Shown: positions 1 to 15,400 of the stretch, one piece after another
Layout of the letters: each line of letters opens with the position of its first letter
Numbering within the stretch: the first letter of the stretch is position 1
Translations under genes and position numbers: made by a program
Source of the DNA: Piscicola geometra
Taxonomy: Eukaryota; Annelida; Clitellata; Hirudinida; Piscicolidae
Reading direction: 5' to 3'
Length of the DNA stretch: 64,000 nt
NCBI GenBank assembly: GCA_943735955.1
Contig: OX030955.1
Location: 12,985,383 to 13,049,382 of the forward strand
The notes under the pieces: model-generated
Told to the model about the DNA's origin: nothing
Databases searched by the model: none
The model's input: only the letters and a program-made list of their open reading frames with translations

Positions 1-3000
1 AAGTGTGTCTACCGCTGCATCGACAACAGTGCTGATTACTGCATCGACAACAGTGCCTACTACTGCATCGACAACAGTGCCGACTACTGCATCGAAACGT
101 GTGTCTAGTGCTGCATCGACAACAGTGCCGACTACTGCCTCAACAACAGAGCCGACTACTGCATCGACAACAGTGCCGACTACTGCATCGACAACAGTGC
201 CGACTACTGCATCGACAACAGTGCCGACTACTGCATCAAAAACAGTGCCGACTACTGCATCGACAACAGTGCCGACTACTGCATCGACAACAGTGCCGAC
301 TACTGCATCAAAAAGTGTGTCTAGTGCTGCATCGACAACAGTGCCGACAACTGCCTCAACAACAGTGCCGACTACTGCTTCGACAACAGTGCCGACAACT
401 GCATCGACAACTGTGCCGACTACTGCATCGACAACAGTGCCGACAACTGCATCGACAACAGTGCCGACTACTGCATCGACAACAGTGCCGACTACTGCAT
501 CGACAACAATGATTTCTACAGCATCAACAAGTGTGTCTACCGCTGCATCGACAACAGTGCTGATTACTGCATCAACAACAGTGCCGACTACTGCATCAAC
601 AACAGTGCCGACTACTGCATCGACAACAGTGCCGACTACTGCATCGACAACAGTGCCGACTACTGCATCAACAAGTGTGTCTAGTGCTGCATCGACAACA
701 GTGCCGACTACTGTCTCAACAACAGTGCCGACTACTGCTTTGACAACAGTGCCAACTACTGCATCGACAACAGTGCCGACTACTGCATCGACAACAGTGC
801 CGACTACTGCATCGACAACAATGATTTCTACAGCATCAACAAGTGTGTCTACCGCTGCATCGACAACAGTGCTGATTACTGCATCGACAACAGTGCCTAC
901 TACTGCATCGACAACAGTGCCGACTACTGCATCGAAAAGTGTGTCTAGTGCTGCTTCGACAACAGTGCCGACTACTGCCTCAACAACAGAGCCGACTACT
1001 GCATCGACAACAGTGCCGACTACTGCATCGACAACAGTGCCGACTACTGCATCGACAACAGTGCCGACTACTGCATCAAAAACAGTGCCGACTACTGCAT
1101 CGACAACAGTGCCGACTACTGCATCGACAACAGTGCCGACTACTGCATCAAAAAGTGTGTCTAGTGCTGCATCGACAACAGTGCCGACAACTGCCTCAAC
1201 AACAGTGCCGACTACTGCATCGACAACAGTGCCGACTACTGCATCGACAACAGTGCTGACTATTGCATCAACAACAGTGCCGACTACTGCCTCAACAACA
1301 GTGCCGACTACTGCATCGACAACAGTGCCGACTACTGCATCGACAACAGTGCTGACTATTGCATCAACAACAGTGCCGACTACTGCATCGACAACAGTGC
1401 CGACAACTGCATCGACAACAGTGCCGACTACTGCATCGACAACAGTGCCGACTACTGCATCGACAACAATGATTTCTACAGCATCAACAAGTGTGTCTAC
1501 CGCTGCATCGACAACAGTGCCGACTACTGCATCGACAACAGTGCCGACTACTGCATCGACAACAATGATTTCTACTGCATCGACAACAATGATTTCTACA
1601 GCATCAACAAGTGTGTCTACCGCTGCATCGACAACAGTGCTGATTACTGCATCGACAACAGTGCCGACTACTGCATCGACAACAGTGCCGACTACTGCAT
1701 CAACAAGTGTGTCTAGTGCTGCATCGACAACAGTGCCGACTACTGTCTCAACAACAGTGCCGACTACTGCTTTGACAACAGTGCCGACTACTGCATCGAC
1801 AACAGTGCCGACTACTGCATCGACAACAGTGCCGACTACTGCATCGACAACAATGATTTCTACAGCATCAACAAGTGTGTCTACCGCTGCATCGACAACA
1901 GTGCTGATTACTGCATCGACAACAGTGCCTACTACTGCATCGACAACAGTGCCGACTACTGCATCGAAACGTGTGTCTAGTGCTGCATCGACAACAGTGC
2001 CGACTACTGCCTCAACAACAGAGCCGACTACTGCATCGACAACAGTGCCGACTACTGCATCGACAACAGTGCCGACTACTGCATCGACAACAGTGCCGAC
2101 TACTGCATCAAAAACAGTGCCGACTACTGCATCGACAACAGTGCCGACTACTGCATCGACAACAGTGCCGACTACTGCATCAAAAAGTGTGTCTAGTGCT
2201 GCATCGACAACAGTGCCGACAACTGCCTCAACAACAGTGCCGACTACTGCTTCGACAACAGTGCCGACAACTGCATCGACAACTGTGCCGACTACTGCAT
2301 CGACAACAGTGCCGACAACTGCATCGACAACAGTGCCGACTACTGCATCGACAACAGTGCCGACTACTGCATCGACAACAATGATTTCTACAGCATCAAC
2401 AAGTGTGTCTACCGCTGCATCGACAACAGTGCTGATTACTGCATCAACAACAGTGCCGACTACTGCATCAACAACAGTGCCGACTACTGCATCGACAACA
2501 GTGCCGACTACTGCATCGACAACAGTGCCGACTACTGCATCAACAAGTGTGTCTAGTGCTGCATCGACAACAGTGCCGACTACTGTCTCAACAACAGTGC
2601 CGACTACTGCTTTGACAACAGTGCCGACTACTGCATCGACAACAGTGCCGACTACTGCATCGACAACAGTGCCGACTACTGCATCGACAACAATGATTTC
2701 TACAGCATCAACAAGTGTGTCTACCGCTGCATCGACAACAGTGCTGATTACTGCATCGACAACAGTGCCTACTACTGCATCGACAACAGTGCCGACTACT
2801 GCATCGAAAAGTGTGTCTAGTGCTGCTTCGACAACAGTGCCGACTACTGCCTCAACAACAGAGCCGACTACTGCATCGACAACAGTGCCGACTACTGCAT
2901 CGACAACAGTGCCGACTACTGCATCGACAACAGTGCCGACTACTGCATCAAAAACAGTGCCGACTACTGCATCGACAACAGTGCCGACTACTGCATCGAC

Positions 3001-3456
3001 AACAGTGCCGACTACTGCATCAAAAAGTGTGTCTAGTGCTGCATCGACAACAGTGCCGACAACTGCCTCAACAACAGTGCCGACTACTGCATCGACAACA
3101 GTGCCGACTACTGCATCGACAACAGTGCTGACTATTGCATCAACAACAGTGCCGACTACTGCCTCAACAACAGTGCCGACTACTGCATCGACAACAGTGC
3201 CGACTACTGCATCGACAACAGTGCTGACTATTGCATCAACAACAGTGCCGACTACTGCATCGACAACAGTGCCGACAACTGCATCGACAACAGTGCCGAC
3301 TACTGCATCGACAACAGTGCCGACTACTGCATCGACAACAATGATTTCTACAGCATCAACAAGTGTGTCTACCGCTGCATCGACAACAGTGCCGACTACT
3401 GCATCGACAACAGTGCCGACTACTGCATCGACAACAATGATTTCTACTGCATCGAC
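1..3456 (+). repeat. Direct duplication with 1,872-bp spacing (78 units)
   Basis: Positions 1-1584 correspond to 1873-3456. The only difference I saw is CCA versus CCG (position 754 versus 2626), which is silent in the mucin frame. Even the rare Lys-Arg codon pair is shared. The two diverge just after 1584/3456. The first copy probably starts upstream of the window, so the duplication junction would lie near 1584/1585. Confidence 0.85.
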
Positions 3457-6400
3457 AAAAGTGCCGACTACTGCATCAACAACAGTGCCAACTACTGCAT
3501 CGACAACAGTGCCGACTACTGCATCGACAACAGTGCCGACTACTGCATCAAAAAGTGTGTCTAGTGCTGCATCGACAACAGTGCCGACTACTGCATCGAC
3601 AACAGTGCCGACTACTGCATCGACAACAGTGCCGACTACTGCATCAACAACAGTGCCGACTACTGCTTCGACAACAGTGCCGACAACTGCATCGACAACT
3701 GTGCCGACTACTGCATCGACAACAGTGCCGACAACTGCATCGACAACAGTGCCGACTACTGCATCGACAACAGTGCCGACTACTGCATCGACAACAATGA
3801 TTTCTACAGCATCAACAAGTGTGTCTACCGCTGCATCGACAACAGTGCTGATTACTGCATCAACAACAGTGCCGACTACTGCATCAACAACAGTGCCGAC
3901 TACTGCATCGACAACAGTGCCGACTACTGCATCGACAACAGTGCCGACTACTGCATCAACAAGTGTGTCTAGTGCTGCATCGACAACAGTGCCGACTACT
4001 GTCTCAACAACAGTGCCGACTACTGCTTTGACAACAGTGCCGACTACTGCATCGACAACAGTGCCGACTACTGCATCGACAACAGTGCCGACTACTGCAT
4101 CGACAACAATGATTTCTACAGCATCAACAAGTGTGTCTACCGCTGCATCGACAACAGTGCTGATTACTGCATCGACAACAGTGCCTACTACTGCATCGAC
4201 AACAGTGCCGACTACTGCATCGAAAAGTGTGTCTAGTGCTGCATCGACAACAGTGCCGACTACTGCCTCAACAACAGAGCCGACTACTGCATCGACAACA
4301 GTGCCGACTACTGCATCGACAACAGTGCCGACTACTGCATCGACAACAGTGCCGACTACTGCATCAAAAACAGTGCCGACTACTGCATCGACAACAGTGC
4401 CGACTACTGCATCGACAACAGTGCCGACTACTGCATCAAAAAGTGTGTCTAGTGCTGCATCGACAACAGTGCCGACAACTGCCTCAACAACAGTGCCGAC
4501 TACTGCATCGACAACAGTGCCGACTACTGCATCGACAACAGTGCTGACTATTGCATCAACAACAGTGCCGACTACTGCCTCAACAACAGTGCCGACTACT
4601 GCATCGACAACAGTGCCGACTACTGCATCGACAACAGTGCCGACAACTGCATCGACAACAGTGCCGACTACTGCATCGACAACAGTGCCGACTACTGCAT
4701 CGACAACAATGATTTCTACAGCATCAACAAGTGTGTCTACCGCTGCATCGACAACAGTGCCGACTACTGCATCGACAACAGTGCCGACTACTGCATCGAC
4801 AACAATGATTTCTACTGCATCGACAAAAGTGCCGACTACTGCATCAACAACAGTGCCAACTACTGCATCGACAACAGTGCCGACTACTGCATCGACAACA
4901 GTGCCGACTACTGCATCAAAAAGTGTGTCTAGTGCTGCATCGACAACAGTGCCGACTACTGCATCGACAACAGTGCCGACTACTGCATCGACAACAGTGC
5001 CGACTACTGCATCAACAACAGTGCCGACTACTGCATCGACAACAGTGCCCACAACTGCATCGACAACTGTGCCGACTACTGCATCGACAACAGTGCCGAT
5101 TACTGCATCGACAAAAGTGCCGACTACTGCATCAACACCAATGATTTCTACAGCATCAACAAGTGTGTCTACCGCTGCATCGACAACAGTGCCGACTACT
5201 GCATCGACAACAGTGCCGACTACTGCATCGACAACAATGATTTCTACTGCATCGACAACAGTGCCGACTACTGGATTAACAACAGTGCCGACTACTGCAT
5301 CAACAACAGTGCCGACTACTGCATCGACAACAGTGCCGACTACTGCATCGACAACAGTGCCGACTACTGCATCGAAAACAGTGCCGACTACTGCATCGAC
5401 AACAGTGCCGACTACTTCATCAACAACAGTGCCGACTACTGCATCGACAACAGTGCCGACTACTGCATCGACAACAGTGCCGACTACTGCATCAACAAGT
5501 GTGTCTAGTGCTGCATCGACAACAGTGCCGACTACTGCCTCAACAACAGTGCCGACTACTGCATCGACAACAGTGCCGACTACTGCATCGACAACAGTGC
5601 TGACTATTGCATCAACAACAGTGCCGACTACTGCCTCAACAACAGTGCCGACTACTGCATCGACTACAGTGCCGACTACTGCATCGACAACAGTGCTGAC
5701 TATTGCATCAACAACAGTGCCGACTACTGCATCGACAACAGTGCCGACAACTGCATCGACAACAGTGCCGACTACTGCATCGACAACAGTGCCGACTACT
5801 GCATCGACAACAGTGCTGACTATTGCATCAACAACAGTGCCGACTACTGCATCGACAACAGTGCCGACAACTGCATCGACAACAGTGCCGACTACTGCAT
5901 CGACAACAGTGCCGACTACTGCATCGACAACAATGATTTCTACAGCATCAACAAGTGTGTCTACCGCTGCATCGACAACAGTGCCGACTACTGCATCGAC
6001 AACAGTGCCGACTACTGCATCGACAACAATGATTTCTACTGCATCGACAAAAGTGCCGACTACTGCATCAACAACAGTGCCAACTACTGCATCGACAACA
6101 GTGCCGACTACTGCATCGACAACAGTGCCGACTACTGCATCAAAAAGTGTGTCTAGTGCTGCATCGACAACAGTGCCGACTACTGCATCGACAACAGTGC
6201 CGACTACTGCATCGACAACAGTGCCGACTACTGCATCAACAACAGTGCCGACTACTGCTTCGACAACAGTGCCGACAACTGCATCGACAACTGTGCCGAC
6301 TACTGCATCGACAACAGTGCCGACAACTGCATCGACAACAGTGCCGACTACTGCATCGACAACAGTGCCGACTACTGCATCGACAACAATGATTTCTACA

Positions 6401-9400
6401 GCATCAACAAGTGTGTCTACCGCTGCATCGACAACAGTGCTGATTACTGCATCAACAACAGTGCCGACTACTGCATCAACAACAGTGCCGACTACTGCAT
6501 CGACAACAGTGCCGACTACTGCATCGACAACAGTGCCGACTACTGCATCAACAAGTGTGTCTAGTGCTGCATCGACAACAGTGCCGACTACTGTCTCAAC
6601 AACAGTGCCGACTACTGCTTTGACAACAGTGCCGACTACTGCATCGACAACAGTGCCGACTACTGCATCGACAACAGTGCCGACTACTGCATCGAAAAGT
6701 GTGTCTAGTGCTGCATCGACAACAGTGCCGACTACTGCCTCAACAACAGAGCCGACTACTGCATCGACAACAGTGCCGACTACTGCATCGACAACAGTGC
6801 CGACTACTGCATCGACAACATTGCCGACTACTGCATCAAAAACAGTGCCGACTACTGCATCGACAACAGTGCCGACTACTGCATCGACAACAGTGCCGAC
6901 TACTGCATCAAAAAGTGTGTCTAGTGCTGCATCGACAACAGTGCCGACAACTGCCTCAACAACAGTGCCGACTACTGCATCGACAACAGTGCCGACTACT
7001 GCATCGACAACAGTGCTGACTATTGCATCAACAACAGTGCCGACTACTGCCTCAACAACAGTGCCGACTATTGCATCGACAACAGTGCCGACTACTGCAT
7101 CGACAACAGTGCCGACAACTGCATCGACAACAGTGCCGACTACTGCATCGACAACAGTGCCGACTACTGCATCGACAACAATGATTTCTACAGCATCAAC
7201 AAGTGTGTCTACCGCTGCATCGACAACAGTGCCGACTACTGCATCGACAACAGTGCCGACTACTGCATCGACAACAATGATTTCTACTGCATCGACAAAA
7301 GTGCCGACTACTGCATCAACAACAGTGCCAACTACTGCATCGACAACAGTGCCGACTACTGCATCGACAACAGTGCCGACTACTGCATCAAAAAGTGTGT
7401 CTAGTGCTGCATCGACAACAGTGCCGACTACTGCATCGACAACAGTGCCGACTACTGCATCGACAACAGTGCCGACTACTGCATCAACAACAGTGCCGAC
7501 TACTGCATCGACAACAGTGCCGACTACTGCATCGACAACAGTGCTGACTATTGCATCAACAACAGTGCCGACTACTGCATCGACAACAGTGCCCACAACT
7601 GCATCGACAACTGTGCCGACTACTGCATCGACAACAGTGCCGATTACTGCATCGACAAAAGTGCCGACTACTGCATCAACACCAATGATTTCTACAGCAT
7701 CAACAAGTGTGTCTACCGCTGCATCGACAACAGTGCCGACTACTGGATTAACAACAGTGCCGACTACTGCATCAACAACAGTGCCGACTACTGCATCGAC
7801 AACAGTGCCGACTACTGCATCGAAAACAGTGCCGACTACTGCATCGACAACAGTGCCGACTACTTCATCAACAACAGTGCCGACTACTGCATCGACAACA
7901 GTGACGACTACTGCATCGACAACAGTGCCGACTACTGCATCAACAAGTGTGTCTAGTGCTGCATCGACAACAGTGCCGACTACTGCCTCAACAACAGTGC
8001 CGACTACTGCATCGACAACAGTGCCGACTACTGCATCGACAACAGTGCTGACTATTGCATCAACAACAGTGCCGACTACTGCCTCAACAACAGTGCCGAC
8101 TACTGCATCGACAACAGTGCCGACTACTGCATCGACAACAGTGCTGACTATTGCATCAACAACAGTGCCGACTACTGCATCGACAACAGTGCCGACAACT
8201 GCATCGACAACAGTGCCGACTACTGCATCGACAACAGTGCCGACTACTGCATCGACAACAATGATTTCTACAGCATCAACAAGTGTGTCTACCGCTGCAT
8301 CGACAACAGTGCCGACTACTGCATCGACAACAGTGCCGACTACTGCATCGACAACAATGATTTCTACTGCATCGACAAAAGTGCCGACTACTGCATCAAC
8401 AACAGTGCCAACTACTGCATCGACAACAGTGCCGACTACTGCATCGACAACAGTGCCGACTACTGCATCAAAAAGTGTGTCTAGTGCTGCATCGACAACA
8501 GTGCCGACTACTGCATCGACAACAGTGCCGACTACTGCATCGACAACAGTGCCGACTACTGCATCAACAACAGTGCCGACTACTGCATCGACAACAGTGC
8601 CGACTACTGCATCGACAACAGTGCTGACTATTGCATCAACAACAGTGCCGACTACTGCATCGACAACAGTGCCCACAACTGCATCGACAACTGTGCCGAC
8701 TACTGCATCGACAACAGTGCCGATTACTGCATCGACAAAAGTGCCGACTACTGCATCAACACCAATGATTTCTACAGCATCAACAAGTGTGTCTACCGCT
8801 GCATCGACAACAGTGCCGACTACTGGATTAACAACAGTGCCGACTACTGCATCAACAACAGTGCCGACTACTGCATCGACAACAGTGCCGACTACTGCAT
8901 CGAAAACAGTGCCGACTACTGCATCGACAACAGTGCCGACTACTTCATCAACAACAGTGCCGACTACTGCATCGACAACAGTGCCGACTACTGCATCGAC
9001 AACAGTGCCGACTACTGCATCAACAAGTGTGTCTAGTGCTGCATCGACAACAGTGCCGACTACTGCCTCAACAACAGTGCCGACTACTGCATCGACAACA
9101 GTGCCGACTACTGCATCGACAACAGTGCTGACTATTGCATCAACAACAGTGCCGACTACTGCATCGACAACAGTGCCGACAACTGCATCGACAACTGTGC
9201 CGACTACTGCATCGACAACAGTGCCGATTACTGCATCGACAAAAGTGCCGACTACTGCATCAACACCAATGATTTCTACAGCATCAACAAGTGTGTCTAC
9301 CGCTGCATCGACAACAGTGCCGACTACTGGATTAACAACAGTGCCGACTACTGCATCAACAACAGTGCCGACTACTGCATCGACAACAGTGCCGACTACT

Positions 9401-12400
9401 GCATCGAAAACAGTGCCGACTACTGCATCGACAACAGTGCCGACTACTGCATCGACAACAGTGCCGACTACTGCATCAACAAGTGTGTCTAGTGCTGCAT
9501 CGACAACAGTGCCGACTACTGCATCGACAACAGTGCCGACTACTGCATCGACAACAGTGCCGACTACTGCATCAACAACAGTGCCGACTACTGCATCGAC
9601 AACAGTGCCGACTACTGCATCGACAACAGTGCTGACTATTGCATCAACAACAGTGCCGACTACTGCATCGACAACAGTGCCCACAACTGCATCGACAACT
9701 GTGCCGACTACTGCATCGACAACAGTGCCGATTACTGCATCGACAAAAGTGCCGACTACTGCATCAACACCAATGATTTCTACAGCATCAACAAGTGTGT
9801 CTACCGCTGCATCGACAACAGTGCCGACTACTGCATCGACAACAGTGCCGACTACTGCATCGAAAACAGTGCCGACTACTGCATCGACAACAGTGCCGAC
9901 TACTTCATCAACAACAGTGCCGACTACTGCATCGACAACAGTGCCGACTACTGCATCGACAACAGTGCCGACTACTGCATCAACAAGTGTGTCTAGTGCT
10001 GCATCGACAACAGTGCCGACTACTGCCTCAACAACAGTGCCGACTACTGCATCGACAACAGTGCCGACTACTGCATCGACAACAGTGCCGACTACTGCAT
10101 CAACAAGTGTGTCTAGTGCTGCATCGACAACAGTGCCGACTACTGCCTCAACAACAGTGCCGACTACTGCATCGACAACAGTGCCGACTACTGCATCGAC
10201 AACAGTGCCGACTACTTCATCAACAACAGTGCCGACTACTGCATCAACAACAGTGCCGACTACTGCATCGACAACAGTGCCGACTACTGCATCGAAAACA
10301 GTGCCGACTACTGCATCGACAACAGTGCCGACTACTTCATCAACAACAGTGCCGACTACTGCATCGACAACAGTGCCGACTACTGCATCGACAACAGTGC
10401 CGACTACTGCATCAACAAGTGTGTCTAGTGCTGCATCGACAACAGTGCCGACTACTGCCTCAACAACAGTGCCGACTACTGCATCGACAACAGTGCCGAC
10501 TACTGCATCGACAACAGTGCTGACTATTGCATCAACAACAGTGCCGACTACTGCATCGACAACAGTGCCGACAACTGCATCGACAACAGTGCCGACTACT
10601 GCATCGACAACAGTGCCGACTACTGCATCGACAACAATGATTTCTACAGCATCAACAAGTGTGTCTACCGCTGCATCGACAACAGTGCTGATTACTGCAT
10701 CAACAACTGTGCCGACTACTGCATCGACAACAGTGCCGACTACTGCATCAACAACAATGATTTCTACAGCATCAACAAGTGTGTCTACCGCTGCATCGAC
10801 AACAGTGCCGACTACTGCATCGACAACAGTGCCGACTACTGCATCGACAACAATGATTTCTACTGCATCGACAACAGTGCCGACTACTGCATCAACAACA
10901 GTGCCAACTACTGCATCGACAACAGTGCCGACTACTGCATCGACAACAGTGCCGACTACTGCATCAACAAGTGTGTCTAGTGCTGCATCGACAACAGTGC
11001 CGACTACTGCATCGACAACAGTGCCGACTACTACATCGACAACAGTGCCGACTACTGCATCAACAACAGTGCCGACTACTGCATCGACAACAGTGCCGAC
11101 TACTGCATCGACAACAGTGCTGACTATTGCATCAACAACAGTGCCGACTACTGCATCGACAACAGTGCCCACAACTGCATCGACAACTGTGCCGACTACT
11201 GCATCGACAACAGTGCCGATTACTGCATCGACAAAAGTGCCGACTACTGCATCAACACCAATGATTTCTACAGCATCAACAAGTGTGTCTACCGCTGCAT
11301 CGACAACAGTGCCAACTACTGGATTAACAACAGTGCCGACTACTGCATCAACAACAGTGCCGACTACTGCATCGACAACAGTGCCGACTACTGCATCGAA
11401 AACAGTGCCGACTACTGCATCGACAACAGTGCCGACTACTGCATCGACAACAGTGCCGACTACTGCATCGACAACAGTGCCGACTACTGCATCAACAAGT
11501 GTGTCTAGTGCTGCATCGACAACAGTGCCGACTACTGCCTCAACAACAGTGCCGACTACTGCATCGACAACAGTGCCGACTACTGCATCGACAACAGTGC
11601 TGACTATTGCATCAACAACAGTGCCGACTACTGCATCGACAACAGTGCCGACAACTGCATCGACAACAGTGCCGACTACTGCATCGACAACAGTGCCGAC
11701 TACTGCATCGACAACAATGATTTCTACAGCATCAACAAGTGTGTCTACCGCTGCATCGACAACAGTGCTGATTACTGCATCAACAACTGTGCCGACTACT
11801 GCATCAACAACAGTGCCGACTACTGCATCAACAACAGAGCCGTCTACTGCATCGACAACAGTGCCGACTACTGCATCGACAACAGTGCCGACTACTGCAT
11901 CGACAACAGTGCCGACTACTGCATCAACAACAGTGCCGACTACTGCATCGACAACAGTGCCGACTACTGCTTCGACAACAGTGCCGACTACTGCATCAAC
12001 AAGTGTGTCTAGTGCTGCATCGACAACAGTGCCGACTACTGTCTCAACAACAGTGCCGACTACTGCATCGACAACAGTGCCGACTACTGCATCGACAACA
12101 GTGCCGACTACTGCATCGACAACAGTGCCGACTACTGCATCGACAACAATGATTTCTACAGCATCAACAAGTGTGTCTACCGCTGCATCGACAACAGTGC
12201 CGATTACTGCATCGACAAAAGTGCCGACTACTGCATCAACACCAATGATTTCTACAGCATCAACAAGTGTGTCTACCGCTGCATCGACAACAGTGCCAAC
12301 TACTGGATTAACAACAGTGCCGACTACTGCATCAACAACAGTGCCGACTACTGCATCGACAACAGTGCCGACTACTGCATCGAAAACAGTGCCGACTACT

Positions 12401-15400
12401 GCATCGACAACAGTGCCGACTACTTCATCAACAACAGTGCCGACTACTGCATCGACAACAGTGCCGACTACTGCATCGACAACAGTGCCGACTACTGCAT
12501 CAACAAGTGTGTCTAGTGCTGCATCGACAACAGTGCCGACTACTGCCTCAACAACAGTGCCGACTACTGCATCGACAACAGTGCCGACTACTGCATCGAC
12601 AACAATGATTTCTACAGCATCAACAAGTGTGTCTACCGCTGCATCGACAACAGTGCTGATTACTGCATCAACAACTGTGCCGACTACTGCATCAACAACA
12701 GTGCCGACTACTGCATCAACAACAGAGCCGTCTACTGCATCGACAACAGTGCCGACTACTGCATCGACAACAGTGCCGACTACTGCATCGACAACAGTGC
12801 CGACTACTGCATCAACAACAGTGCCGACTACTGCATCGACAACAGTGCCGACTACTGCTTCGACAACAGTGCCGACTACTGCATCAACAAGTGTGTCTAG
12901 TGCTGCATCGACAACAGTGCCGACTACTGTCTCAACAACAGTGCCGACTACTGCATCGACAACAGTGCCGACTACTGCATCGACAACAGTGCCGACTACT
13001 GCATCGACAACAATGATTTCTACAGCATCAACAAGTGTGTCTACCGCTGCATCGACAACAGTGCTGATTACTGCATCGACAACAGTGCCGACTACTGCAT
13101 CGACAACAGTGCCGACTACTGCATCAAAAAGTGTGTCTAGTGCTGCATCGACAACAGTGCCGACTACTGCCTCAACAACAGAGCCGACTACTGCATCGAC
13201 AACAGTGCCGACTACTGCATCGACAACAGTGCCGACTACTGCATCGACAACAGTGCCGACTACTGCATCAAAAACAGTGCCGACTACTGCATCGACAACA
13301 GTGCCGACTACTGCATCGACAACAGTGCCGACTACTGCATCAAAAAGTGTGTCTAGTGCTGCATCGACAACAGTGCCGACAACTGCCTCAACAACAGTGC
13401 CGACTACTGCATCGACAACAGTGCCGACTACTGCATCGACAACAGTGCTGACTATTGCATCAACAACAGTGCCGACTACTGCCTCAACAACAGTGCCGAC
13501 TACTGCATCGACAACAGTGCCGACTACTGCATCGACAACAGTGCTGACTATTGCATCAACAACAGTGCCGACTACTGCATCGACAACAGTGCCGACAACT
13601 GCATCGACAACAGTGCCGACTACTGCATCGACAACAGTGCCGACTACTGCATCGACAACAATGATTTCTACAGCATCAACAAGTGTGTCTACCGCTGCAT
13701 CGACAACAGTGCCGACTACTGCATCAACAACAGTGCCGACTACTGCATCAACAACAGTGCCGACTACTGCATCGATAACAGTGCCGACTACTGCATCGAC
13801 AACAGTGCCGACTACTGCATCGACAACAGTGCCGACTACTGCATCGACAACAATGATTTCTACAGCATCAACAAGTGTGTCTAGTGCTGCATCGACAACA
13901 GTGCCGACTACTGCCTCAACAACAGTGCCGACTACTGCATCGACAACAGTGCCGACTACTGCATCGAAAACAGTGCTGACTATTGCATCAACAACAGTGC
14001 CGACTACTGCATCGACAACAGTGCCGACAACTGCATCGACAACTGTGCCGACTACTGCATCAACAACAGTGCCGACTACTGCATCAACAACAGTGCCGAC
14101 TACTGCATCGACAACAGTGCCGACAACTGCATCAACAACAGTGCCGACTACTGCATCGACAACAGTGCCGACTACTGCATCGACAACAGTGCCGACTACT
14201 GCATCAACAAGTGTGTCTAGTGCTGCATCGACAACAGTGCCGACTACTGTCTCAACAACAGTGCCGACTACTGCATCGACAACAGTGCCGACTACTGCAT
14301 CAACAACAATGATTTCTACAGCATCAACAAGTGTGTCTACCGCTGCAGCGACAACAGTGCTGATTACTGCATCGACAACAGTTCCGACTACTGCATCGAC
14401 AACAGTGCCGACTACTGCATCGACAACAGTGCCGACTACTGCATCGACAACAGTGCCGACTACTGCATCGACAACAATGATTTCTACAGCATCAACAAGT
14501 GTGTCTACCGCTGCATCGACAACAGTGCCGACTACTGCATCAACAACAGTGCCGACTACTGCATCAACAACAATGCCGACTACTGCATCGACAACAGTGC
14601 CGACTACTGCATCAATAACAGTGCCGACTACTGCATCGACAACAGTGCCGACTACTGCATCGATAACAGTGCCGACTACTGCATCGACAACAGTGCCGAC
14701 TACTGCATCGACAACAATGATTTCTACTGCATCGACAACAGTGCCGACTACTGCATCGACAACAGTGCCGACTACTGCATCAACAAGTGTGTCTAGTGCT
14801 GCATCGACAACAGTGCCGACTACTGCATCGACAGGAGTGCCGACTACTGCATCGACAACAGTGCCGACTAATGCATCAACAACAGTGCCGACTACTGCAT
14901 CGACAACAGTGCCGACTACTGCATCGACAACAGTGCTGACTATTGCATCAACAACAGTGCCGACTACTGCATCGACAACAGTGCCGACAACTGCATCGAC
15001 AACTGTGCCGACTACTGCATCGACAACAGTGCCGATTACTGCATCGACAAAAGTGCCGACTACTGCATCAACACCAATGATTTCTACGGCATCAACAAGT
15101 GTGTCTACCGCTGCATCGACAACAGTGCCGACTACTGGATCAACAACAGTGCCGACTACTGCATCAACAACAGTGCCGACTACTGCATCGACAACAGTAC
15201 CGACTACTGCATCGAAAACAGTGCCGACTACTGCATCGACAACAGTGCCGACTACTTCATCAACAACAGTGCCGACTACTGCATCGACAACAGTGCCGAC
15301 TACTGCATCGACAACAGTGCCGACTACTGCATCAACAAGTGTGTCTAGTGCTGCATCGACAACAGTGCCGACTACTGCTTCAACAACAGTGCCGACTACT

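Larger units (their letters stand above)
1..13680 (+). repeat. Array zone A: Lys-marked and Gly-Leu-marked variant units
   Basis: This zone is distinguished by TSVSSAAS units preceded by Lys (TCA AAA AGT, for example near 311, 1151, 2183, 3023, 4441 and 6911). It also carries TTVPTGLT units (tactggatt near 5272, 7743, 8823, 9327, 11319 and 12303), TTVPTTVS units (tgtctcaac) and occasional TTEPTTAS. Lys-Arg (AAA CGT) occurs at 95-100 and again at 1967-1972. The coding frame is unbroken. Units with ATA (cgataac) and the TSVSTAAA unit (gcagcgac), common later, are essentially absent. The right boundary is approximate and set by the change in variant content. Confidence 0.8.

Noticed and set aside
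509..511. ATG codons in the mucin frame (509, 821 and many more) as the translation start.
   Set aside because: Each is part of the recurring TTMISTAS unit, and the frame is open upstream of the first one to the window edge.
99..512. Short plus-strand frames rich in His-Arg-Gln-Gln-Cys-Arg-Leu-Leu (this one and dozens of similar ones through 62600).
   Set aside because: They begin at GTG or TTG inside a repeat and end at the TGA created by each TTMISTAS unit. They are frame-shifted readings of the same 24-mer, and the common TCG/TCA variation is silent in the mucin frame but changes Arg to Gln here.
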